Positions 1 to 5,372 of a stretch of DNA of 7,100 bases are shown here, one piece after another. The stretch comes from DATGHS01 sp035307785 (GTDB lineage: Bacteria > Planctomycetota > Planctomycetia > Gemmatales > Gemmataceae): positions 1-7,100 of the forward strand of contig DATGHS010000446.1 in NCBI GenBank assembly GCA_035307785.1, given 5' to 3'. Every line of letters begins with the position of its first letter. Positions within the stretch are counted from its first letter, which is position 1. Under the pieces are notes generated by a model. That model was not told where the DNA came from. It saw only the letters and a program-made list of their open reading frames with translations, and did not search any database. The translations under genes were made by a program, and so were the position numbers.

Positions 1-117
1 ACCCTGGGCGGAGGACGATGCAACCCTTTCAGGGTTGATGGTGGGGCGACATCTCCACCCAGGGTAGCCGCGAAGCGCGGCAACCCTGGGCTGTGATATC
101 GAACCCCGTTGGGGTTC
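1..117. repeat. Cluster of short hairpins, part of an interspersed repeat cut by the left edge
   Basis: Three palindromes are visible. CAACCCT at 21-27 pairs with AGGGTTG at 31-37. CCCAGGGT at 58-65 pairs with ACCCTGGG at 83-90, and inside it GCCGCG at 67-72 pairs with CGCGGC at 76-81. GAACCCC at 101-107 pairs with GGGGTTC at 111-117. The string ACCCTGGGC occurs at 1-9 and again at 83-91, each followed after about 10 bases by an AACCC/GGGTT-type hairpin. This suggests a unit of about 82 bases repeated at least twice and continuing beyond the left edge. No convincing coding frame covers it. Arrays like this are common between genes in Pirellulales genomes as I recall them. A function is not evident. 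Confidence 0.65.
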
Positions 118-193
118 CTTCGCCGCCTTCCTCACCCAAAACTCCAAATAAAAAGTCAAAGATCATCAGGGCCGGCACCAAAACTCGTCAGGA

Positions 194-280
194 GCGTCGC
201 TACGCGACGCCATGTTCGCCGGATTCCGCTCGCCGGCGTTAAAACGCCGGGCTACCGTCATTTGGTCGCTACGCGACCAA
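194..280. repeat. Triple-hairpin repeat downstream of the first zinc-ribbon gene
   Basis: Three perfect short palindromes lie in 87 bases. GCGTCGC at 194-200 pairs with GCGACGC at 204-210. CCGGCGTT at 233-240 pairs with AACGCCGG at 243-250. TTGGTCGC at 262-269 pairs with GCGACCAA at 273-280. The first and third share the core TCGCTACGCGA. The third ends 9 bases past the stop codon of the minus-strand gene, so it could help end that transcript, but no T-tract follows it. This looks like an interspersed palindromic repeat used at a 3' end rather than a dedicated terminator. Confidence 0.55.
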
Positions 281-289
281 TTCATGCGC

Positions 290-904
290 TTACTTAAACC
301 CGCGAAAGCCCCCGCGACCCGGCGGTTGCAATCCAACGGCTACGAACATGAGCACCACCCAGCCTACCAGCATGAGAATGCTGAGGATGGTGCCAATGAT
401 ACCGAGAACCGAGCCGGTTTGTGTCATGCCGCGGCCCGAGTCATCCATTTCGCCATGGGCCATGCGGGAGAGATCGCGCCGGCCCATGACCCAGGCCGGA
501 ATCCCCAGCCCCAGACCGAGCAGCGGGAATACGGCGAAGACGATGCAACACAACGTCAATATGCCGGCAACCGCGCTGACGGCGCTGATGATGCCAAACG
601 ACAGTATGAGGCCGCCACGATGCGGGACGTTCCGGGGTCGACGCTCTTCATCGTATTCGTCGGCGTCGTCTTCAGCGCGGGAACGGCGCGCGGGGCGACG
701 CTCTTCGGCTACCAGATCGTAATCGGCCTCCGCCTCCGGCTGTCGCCCTGGCGGCGCCTCCGAACGGATCGACTCGCGCCGGCTTTCACCACCCTCGGCA
801 ACAAACAGGGTGCCGCAATTGGGGCATTTCACGTTCCTGCCCAGCAAATCGTCCGGCACCTTGAGACTCTTGCTGCACGAAGGGCAGGTTGTTATGGTTG
901 ACAC
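290..904 (-). CDS. Zinc-ribbon protein with two C-terminal membrane regions (paralogue B)
   Basis: A 204-residue protein of unknown function. Residues 7-10 (CPSC) and 27-30 (CPNC) form a four-cysteine zinc ribbon of the MJ0042 finger-like type, with VPDDLLGR between the pairs. Residues 36-95 are a charged, probably disordered linker rich in Glu, Asp and Arg. Hydrophobic segments lie at about 98-141 and 163-191, separated by MGRRDLSRM and MDDSGRGMT, a layout that recalls DUF4190-type membrane domains. The ribbon probably faces the cytoplasm. I chose the GTG start at 904 because it puts the cysteines at 7, 10, 27 and 30, exactly as in the upstream paralogue. An in-frame TTG at 922 would add six residues. 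It lies 72 bases downstream of paralogue A on the same strand, so the two are probably co-transcribed. The family assignment is firm on motifs; the role is unknown. Confidence 0.85.
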   Translation of the reverse strand: MSTITTCPSCSKSLKVPDDLLGRNVKCPNCGTLFVAEGGESRRESIRSEAPPGRQPEAEADYDLVAEERRPARRSRAEDDADEYDEERRPRNVPHRGGLILSFGIISAVSAVAGILTLCCIVFAVFPLLGLGLGIPAWVMGRRDLSRMAHGEMDDSGRGMTQTGSVLGIIGTILSILMLVGWVVLMFVAVGLQPPGRGGFRGFK

Positions 905-976
905 GAGCCGGCTTCGCCTCAATTAAGTGAAACGTCCGCATTGCACCTCATGCCGCCTCGGCGCAGCACCGACCGC

Positions 977-1543
977 TTAGCCTACCGCGAGGGCAATAAT
1001 CAGTCCAATAATCGCCAGCACGAACAATCCCGTGCCGATAATGCCCATGATGTAGCCCGCCATCGTCATGCCACGTCCATCGGGGTCCATCTGCCCTTGC
1101 CGCATCGCTTTCAAATCGATGTGTCCCATGATCAAGGCGGGCACGCTGAAAACCGGCAGGCCGCAAAGGAACAAAAAGACCAGTCCAAGGATGCCGAAGG
1201 TCAATATCAAGCCGCCTCGGTGCGCTGCAAAACTGCGTCGCCGCCGTGGCTCGTAATCATCGTCGTCGTCGAAATCGTCGTCCAGGTCCGGCGGCAGGCG
1301 GCGCGAAGGCCGGCTCGGTTCATGTTCCTCACGGCGCGGAGGAAGCGGCGACTCGCGTTCTTCGCGAACGCCTTCGCTGACGGCCCGATTCGGTTCGCCC
1401 GGCAGCGTGGCTGTCGCGGTCTCCGCGATGGCTCCACCGACAAAGGTGGTGCCGCATTTCGGGCATTTCACCTCGCGGCCCATCAGGTCGTCGGGCACCC
1501 GTAATTGCTGGCTGCACGACGGGCAGGCTACTTGGGTCGGCAT
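977..1543 (-). CDS. Zinc-ribbon protein with two C-terminal membrane regions (paralogue A)
   Basis: A 188-residue paralogue of the gene at 290-904. The zinc ribbon is CPSC at residues 7-10 and CPKC at 27-30, with RVPDDLMGR between. The linker (about 35-107) is longer in acidic runs: Asp-rich at 87-96 and then four arginines at 100-103. Membrane segments lie at about 110-139 and 161-187. The block HRGGLILTFGI and the later MDPDGRGMT and GIIGT are shared with the paralogue. The ATG at 1543 is preferred over an in-frame TTG at 1549. No strong ribosome binding site is visible. It would be the first gene of a two-gene unit. The cysteine spacing suits structural zinc binding; a sensor or scaffold role is possible but nothing here shows it. 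Confidence 0.87.
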   Translation of the reverse strand: MPTQVACPSCSQQLRVPDDLMGREVKCPKCGTTFVGGAIAETATATLPGEPNRAVSEGVREERESPLPPRREEHEPSRPSRRLPPDLDDDFDDDDDYEPRRRRSFAAHRGGLILTFGILGLVFLFLCGLPVFSVPALIMGHIDLKAMRQGQMDPDGRGMTMAGYIMGIIGTGLFVLAIIGLIIALAVG

Positions 1544-1611
1544 AATCAAACCCAGAGGTCAGTTCGTGTACGATGGGCCAAGCAGGACGCGCCGGCCCAC
1601 CGGCTCTTATC

Positions 1612-1698
1612 CCCTCCCCCTTTGATGGGGGAGGGTTAGGGTGGGGCTGAGAAGGTCCGTCACCCCCACCCCAACCCTCCCCCATCAAAGGGGGAGGG
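1612..1698. repeat. Large inverted repeat, C/G-tract palindromic element
   Basis: A 35-base left arm (1612-1646) is matched by its reverse complement at 1664-1698 with a single mismatch (TAACCC against CAACCC), across a 17-base spacer. Each arm is itself an imperfect hairpin, CCCTCCCCC and GGGGGAGGG around a TTTGATG-type loop. A related sequence is embedded in the kinase gene at 6030-6068. No open reading frame across it is convincing. It is probably a non-autonomous interspersed repeat. Confidence 0.8.
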
Positions 1699-1911
1699 CT
1701 TAGATTTCGCTATCCATTCGCTGCGCCAGTCTATTCGCTTGCTTGCGGAAAATCTTACGGGAATTTTCCCTTCGCCCGCAATCTGGGCAAACAATGCGGA
1801 CAGCGACAGGATATGACGGAATTGGTCAACGGCGAGTCACCGGCAGCCGATACGAGAGAAGTGGCTGAATAGTGAGTGGTGAGTGGTGAGTGGGAGAGTG
1901 GTAAATGCAGC
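1699..1911. other. Gene-free spacer with a 7-base tandem repeat
   Basis: No convincing gene lies here. GTGAGTG is repeated three times without change at 1872-1892. A weak palindrome pairs GGAAAAT at 1747-1753 with ATTTTCC at 1763-1769. Reading the minus strand, about 1812-1768 encodes CRCPHCLPRLRAKGKFP before a stop, which resembles the start of a zinc ribbon and may be a decayed fragment of one. No promoter for the plus-strand gene at 1976 could be assigned. Confidence 0.4.
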
Positions 1912-1916
1912 CCAAG

Positions 1917-1944
1917 CCGCGGGGCGAGTCTTCGAGCCCCGCGG
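1917..1944. repeat. 28-base palindrome, copy 1
   Basis: CCGCGGGGC at 1917-1925 pairs perfectly with GCCCCGCGG at 1936-1944 around the 10-base loop GAGTCTTCGA. Copy 2 at 4355-4382 differs at only two positions, and these pair with each other (G-C here, A-T there), so the stem is kept. Similarity continues on the 5' side (CAGCCCAAG here, CAACCCATG there). It ends 31 bases before the start codon of the secreted-protein gene, so it probably lies in or near that gene's leader. Confidence 0.75.
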
Positions 1945-1962
1945 GTCACCACTCATCAAGCC

Positions 1963-1967
1963 GGAGG
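1963..1967 (+). promoter_or_regulatory. Ribosome binding site that fixes the 1976 start
   Basis: GGAGG ends eight bases before the ATG at 1976. An upstream in-frame GTG at 1883 would run through the palindrome at 1917-1944 and bury the signal peptide behind 31 residues, so the ATG at 1976 is preferred. Confidence 0.7.
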
Positions 1968-1975
1968 AATCGCGG

Positions 1976-3304
1976 ATGATACGCTGGCGCAGTTTGCTCG
2001 TGATATTGCTGGCAACCTTGGCGGCTTCCGCCGCACGGGCGCAGAGCTACAGCCTCACCGAAGCGCTGCATGCCGGCGATTGCTTCCGCTATGACTTGAA
2101 CATGACCTTGAAGGGCGAACTGCGCGTCAACAAGGACGGCAAGCCGGTTTCCATTCCGCTGGCCGCCACCGCTCAGCATCAGTTCATCGAGCGGCTGCTC
2201 GAAGTGAAAAGCGAAAAGACGCCGCAGAAGGCCGCTCGCTATTATTCCATCGCCAAGGCGATCACCCAGGTCAGTGGGGCCAACCATGAGCGCACGCTGC
2301 GCGACGAGCGCCGGCTGCTGGTCGCCCAGCGCGATCAGGCGCAATTCCTTTGCTACAGCCCGGCCGGGGCGATGACCCGCGACGAAAAGGAGCTGGCCAG
2401 CGAACATTTCGACACGCTGGCGCTTGCTGGCCTGCTGCCGCCGGCCGAAGTGAAGCTCGAAGAGACCTGGAAGATTCCGAACGAAACCGCCCAGGCGCTC
2501 TGCCTCTATGAAGGCTTGATCTCGAATGAGCTCGTCGCGAAGCTAGAGCAAATCGAAGACGGCTTCGCCATCATCTCTATTTCCGGCAAGACGCAGGGCA
2601 TCGACCTCGGCGCGCTGGTGAAGGAAACGATCACCGCCACGGTCCGCTATGCAATTCTGCCCAAGCGGATCGTGCGCCTCGAATGGACCCAAAAAGACGA
2701 GCGCGACCAGGGCCCGGCCAGCCCGGCCTCAACACTGGAAGCGACCACCATCATCCAGCGGCAGGCGAGTGCGCAGCCGAAGGAATTGAGCGACGCCGCC
2801 CTGGAAGCCGTGCCCCGGGGCTTCGAGCCGCCGCCGGCGCTCACGCTCGTCTACCAGGCCGACGCCAAAAACCGCTACGACCTGGCCGTCACCCGCGACT
2901 GGCAACTCGTTGCCCAGACCGACACGCACATGGTGTTGCGGCTGCTCGAGCGCGGCGACCTGATCGCGCAGGCCACCATCACCGCCTGGCCCAAGGCCGA
3001 TGCCGGCAAGCACCTCGAGGCCGACGAATTCAAGAAGATCACGTCTGAAACGCCCGGCTGGCAGATGGACGAGATCGTCGAAGCCGGCGAAATGCCCGGC
3101 GAGTCTGGCCGCTATGTCTACCGCATCTCGGCCCGCGGCATCATGGATGAAGTGAAAGTGATCCAGTACTTCTACCTGATCGCGGGGAGCAACGGCGACC
3201 AGGTCATCATCACACTCACGCTGAAGCCAAATCAGGCAAGCAAACTCGGCACACGTGATCTGACGCTGGTGGGCTCGATTGGGTTTCCGAAGAAAACGGA
3301 ATAA
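1976..3304 (+). CDS. Secreted two-part protein with a PsbP/Mog1-like C-terminal region
   Basis: A 442-residue protein of unknown function. Residues 1-22 form a signal peptide: a basic start (MIRWR), a hydrophobic core (LLVILLATLAASA) and a likely cleavage after ARA at 20-22, so the mature protein should be exported. Residues 24-262 form a first region, with ETWKIPNE at 163-170 typical of many planctomycete secreted proteins as I recall them. After a short linker, residues 288-438 look like the PsbP/Mog1/DcrB-type fold: a strand-rich YDLAVTRDW start, polar helical ADEFKKIT, then YRISARGIMDEVKVIQYFYLI and a closing LVGSIGF. That fold call is by eye and uncertain. No catalytic residues stand out. 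The GGAGG at 1963 supports this start. The gene converges on the DUF1559 gene, with a 52-base gap between the stops. A role in the periplasm or at the outer surface is inferred only from the signal peptide. Confidence 0.87.
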   Translation: MIRWRSLLVILLATLAASAARAQSYSLTEALHAGDCFRYDLNMTLKGELRVNKDGKPVSIPLAATAQHQFIERLLEVKSEKTPQKAARYYSIAKAITQVSGANHERTLRDERRLLVAQRDQAQFLCYSPAGAMTRDEKELASEHFDTLALAGLLPPAEVKLEETWKIPNETAQALCLYEGLISNELVAKLEQIEDGFAIISISGKTQGIDLGALVKETITATVRYAILPKRIVRLEWTQKDERDQGPASPASTLEATTIIQRQASAQPKELSDAALEAVPRGFEPPPALTLVYQADAKNRYDLAVTRDWQLVAQTDTHMVLRLLERGDLIAQATITAWPKADAGKHLEADEFKKITSETPGWQMDEIVEAGEMPGESGRYVYRISARGIMDEVKVIQYFYLIAGSNGDQVIITLTLKPNQASKLGTRDLTLVGSIGFPKKTE

Positions 3305-3356
3305 GCGCTCGGGTCAGCGCCGCACGCGATTTGATTTCCTCAGTTTTTGCAGACAA

Positions 3357-4223
3357 TCACCAATCAGAGCTTATCATGCATCCATGTTCTCGCTCAACAC
3401 CATCGATCATTTGCCGATACGTCAAGTCAAGCCTACCGCACACGAGTCCATCTACGGTTGCCGCAAAAAAACCTTTGGAAGGATAGAGGGCGAGCAAGCC
3501 TTTCGGCTTGTTCTCCCCAAGGCGTGGCAAAATCGGAATCGGATAGCAGTAAGATATGTCTTCGGGCTTGGTCCACGGAACCGGATCACTCGCTTCAACT
3601 ACCAGAAATGTGTGGTACGGTTGCGGATCGAAATCTCTGTCCACGCGTAACCCGTCTCTTTCAAACGCGGTATTCTCTCCCGTAAAGACCTGGAAATGTG
3701 TGAAACCTCGTGGCGTTCGCACCAGGAAGTTCCCTTCATATTCACCCGGCATCTTCTTTAGCAATTGAATGTTGTGCGGGCTGTCCCAGGCTTCATCGAG
3801 ATGAAATTGGCGGTAAAAATCTTCATGCCCCAGGTAAGGCAATATCGCCACCCGCCAGCTCAACAGCGGCCGCCCATCAATGTCCCGAATAGCCTGCGGC
3901 GGCAGCCGGCGGTCGTGGTCGGCGGCGTAGCCGTGCGTCATGGCCGTTGCGATCTTTTTCATATTGCCTTCGGTGTTCTTCTGTGCCAGGAATCCCGCAA
4001 CATACGAAATGGCCGGGACTAATGAAAGCAAGACGAACAAGCCCACCGGCGCCTGGATCGCGATGAGCGGCAACCGGCTGGTGCCGTGCTCCGGGTCGTG
4101 CAAGTAACGGTACAACCAGCGGCCAATGGCGATGCCAAGGAAAGCAGTGGTAGCGACGATTATCAGCGGGCCGAATGCTTCCGGCAATGCGCGCGAAATG
4201 AACGGGGGAAGTAGCTTGTCCAT
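3357..4223 (-). CDS. DUF1559-family protein with two N-terminal membrane helices
   Basis: A 288-residue protein. Residues 86-275 match the DUF1559 pattern: NMKKIATAMTHGYAADHDRRLPPQAI, then LLSWRVAILPYL, HLDEAWDSPHN, ENTAF at 183-187, FLVVEASDPVPWTKPEDI at 206-223 and a degenerate FFAATVDGLV near 252-261 where the family usually has an F-ADGS motif. DUF1559 proteins are hugely expanded in planctomycetes and normally begin with a prepilin-like cleavage site and one helix. Here there are instead two helices, at about 18-41 and 52-80, and no prepilin leader. The domain's function is unknown. I chose the ATG at 4223; an in-frame TTG at 4301 would add 26 residues, with no clear ribosome binding site at either. 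The gene stands alone and is convergent with the secreted-protein gene. Confidence 0.87.
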   Translation of the reverse strand: MDKLLPPFISRALPEAFGPLIIVATTAFLGIAIGRWLYRYLHDPEHGTSRLPLIAIQAPVGLFVLLSLVPAISYVAGFLAQKNTEGNMKKIATAMTHGYAADHDRRLPPQAIRDIDGRPLLSWRVAILPYLGHEDFYRQFHLDEAWDSPHNIQLLKKMPGEYEGNFLVRTPRGFTHFQVFTGENTAFERDGLRVDRDFDPQPYHTFLVVEASDPVPWTKPEDISYCYPIPILPRLGENKPKGLLALYPSKGFFAATVDGLVCGRLDLTYRQMIDGVEREHGCMISSDW

Positions 4224-4354
4224 GGCAGGCTCTCGAATACAGGGGCCGAGGCGGCGCCTGATCGCTTCAGCGTAACCAAGCGCATAGCGCGACGCAAGCA
4301 ATTTCGGCTCTATTCAACCTGTCGAATGTCGGAACCGATTTATTACAACCCATG

Positions 4355-4382
4355 CCGCGAGGCGAGTCTTCGAGCCTCGCGG
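4355..4382. repeat. 28-base palindrome, copy 2
   Basis: CCGCGAGGC at 4355-4363 pairs with GCCTCGCGG at 4374-4382 around the same GAGTCTTCGA loop as the copy at 1917-1944. The two changes from copy 1 fall on paired positions 6 and 23 of the element. It lies between the divergent genes at 4223 and 4468, ending 85 bases before the plus-strand start codon. Confidence 0.75.
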
Positions 4383-4432
4383 ATCTGCTCCGTGGGGCAC
4401 GTTTTCAACATGCCCAACGACAAAACGAATCA

Positions 4433-4438
4433 TATACT
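4433..4438 (+). promoter_or_regulatory. Possible -10 element of the 4468 gene
   Basis: TATACT at 4433-4438 matches the sigma-70 -10 consensus at five of six bases and lies about 30 bases before the ATG at 4468. No good -35 hexamer sits at the right distance, so this is a weak call. Confidence 0.25.
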
Positions 4439-4455
4439 GGACGCCAACACTACAT

Positions 4456-4460
4456 GGGAG
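4456..4460 (+). promoter_or_regulatory. Ribosome binding site of the 4468 gene
   Basis: GGGAG ends seven bases before the ATG at 4468. It favours this start over the internal ATG at codon 16 (MPMVC). Confidence 0.6.
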
Positions 4461-4467
4461 CGCCACC

Positions 4468-5142
4468 ATGGCCGAACTTCGCTTGAAACAATCGCAAACC
4501 ACCGGCGACCGCATGCCCATGGTGTGCATGGTGTGCGGTGAGCCGGCCGTCAAGCATTACCGCAAGAATTTCTCGTGGGTGCCCGGTTGGGTGCATATTA
4601 CGATCATCGCCGGTTTGCTTCCGTGGGCAATTATCGTCTCCATTCTCACGAAACGCATGTGGGTGGACGTGCCCGTTTGCCAGCAACATCGTGGCTACTT
4701 CTGGAAACGGACTGCGGTCGCGGTTTTGTCCTTCCTGTTGCTTGCGGTCGTGAGCATCGGTGCAGCCGTTCTCTTGGATGAAATGGGTGCTAAAGACGCG
4801 GTAGGTTTCGTGTGTGTTGGTTCGGCCGGCCTGTTTTTCGCTTGGGTCATCGCGCTCTTTGTCATTCAACAAACGATGCTGCGGCCCAAGGAAATCACTG
4901 ACCGCTCGATCACACTGACCCGCGTGCATGAAGGCTTCCTTACGGCGCTGCGCGAATTTCGCGACCAAGAAGATGATGGAGATGGGCTCGAAGAAGATTC
5001 CTATCGCAAACGCTATCGCGATGCAGAAACGCGCCGAGAACGCGATCATCGAACCGACATTCGCGCCGGGCGGGACGCGGACGAACCGATCGACGTTGAT
5101 CCCGTGCGCGATCCAGACGACCGGATTCAACGCGGTGACTAA
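4468..5142 (+). CDS. Membrane protein with a putative split zinc site and a charged tail
   Basis: A 224-residue protein not assigned to a named family. The N-terminal part has CMVC at residues 20-23 and, after a hydrophobic segment, VCQQH with C71 and H74, so a CxxC...CxxH zinc site split across a membrane segment is possible. Three hydrophobic stretches are seen at about 42-61, 82-103 and 112-134. Residues 138-165 (RPKEITDRSITLTRVHEGFLTALREF) look like a small folded module after the last helix. Residues 166-224 are almost wholly charged, rich in Arg, Asp and Glu, and probably disordered and cytoplasmic. The gene is transcribed alone and divergent from the DUF1559 gene. A housekeeping envelope role is as likely as a regulatory one. 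Confidence 0.83.
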   Translation: MAELRLKQSQTTGDRMPMVCMVCGEPAVKHYRKNFSWVPGWVHITIIAGLLPWAIIVSILTKRMWVDVPVCQQHRGYFWKRTAVAVLSFLLLAVVSIGAAVLLDEMGAKDAVGFVCVGSAGLFFAWVIALFVIQQTMLRPKEITDRSITLTRVHEGFLTALREFRDQEDDGDGLEEDSYRKRYRDAETRRERDHRTDIRAGRDADEPIDVDPVRDPDDRIQRGD

Positions 5143-5207
5143 AAGTATTCATTAGCTTGCAGATCGCCTAACTAAACATTGTCTCGGGGAAGGGATGTGG
5201 GGGATTA

Positions 5208-5258
5208 GTGCAATACGGAACTGAAGTCCTTGTGGAGCAATAACACGCCGTATTGCAC
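5208..5258. repeat. 11-base inverted repeat with a 29-base spacer
   Basis: GTGCAATACGG at 5208-5218 is matched exactly by CCGTATTGCAC at 5248-5258. It lies downstream of the membrane-protein gene (stop at 5142) and could form a stem in its transcript. The loop is long and no T-tract follows, so a terminator call is weak. Confidence 0.5.
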
Positions 5259-5284
5259 GGTGGTGCAAAACGAATGCAAAATGG

Positions 5285-5342
5285 GTTAGCCCGAAGCGCA
5301 AGCGAGGGCGACCGGCAATCCTCGCTTGCGCTTCGGGCTAAC
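5285..5342. repeat. Perfect 23-base inverted repeat between convergent genes
   Basis: The arm at 5285-5307 (beginning GTTAGCCCGAAGCGC) is matched without error by its reverse complement at 5320-5342 across a 12-base loop. It starts 30 bases past the kinase stop codon. Reading out of the kinase on the minus strand, the stem is followed by a T-rich run (CCCATTTTGC), so it could act as its terminator and, being symmetrical, also block read-through from the plus-strand gene. The same arm sequence is, as I recall, common between genes in Pirellulales, so it is probably an interspersed repeat serving this purpose. Confidence 0.75.
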
Positions 5343-5372
5343 GGGTCCCACCGAATTAGAATAGGCGCTTTC

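Noticed and set aside
1..280. Hairpin clusters considered as a CRISPR array
   Set aside because: The units are not identical direct repeats with unique spacers of regular length, and no cas gene is present.
212..901. Plus-strand frame opposite the first zinc-ribbon gene
   Set aside because: It is antisense to a protein with a clear CxxC ribbon and a paralogue next door, and it starts inside the hairpin repeat.
1329..1688. Minus-strand frame with a PHPNPPPSKGEG peptide
   Set aside because: The peptide is the translation of the inverted repeat at 1612-1698, and the rest overlaps paralogue A in another frame.
1883..1975. Upstream extension of the secreted-protein gene
   Set aside because: It would translate the palindrome at 1917-1944 and displace an otherwise normal signal peptide. 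GGAGG at 1963 points to the ATG at 1976.
3305..3320. Small hairpin (GCGCT and AGCGC) right after the secreted-protein stop codon, considered as a terminator
   Set aside because: The stem is only 5 bp and the nearest T-tract is more than 20 bases further on.
4450..5130. Minus-strand frame opposite the membrane protein at 4468
   Set aside because: The plus-strand frame has a ribosome binding site, ordered membrane helices and cysteine motifs. The antisense frame is a high-GC shadow.
5285..5342. Perfect inverted repeat considered as insertion-sequence ends
   Set aside because: Only 12 bases separate the arms and there is no transposase gene.
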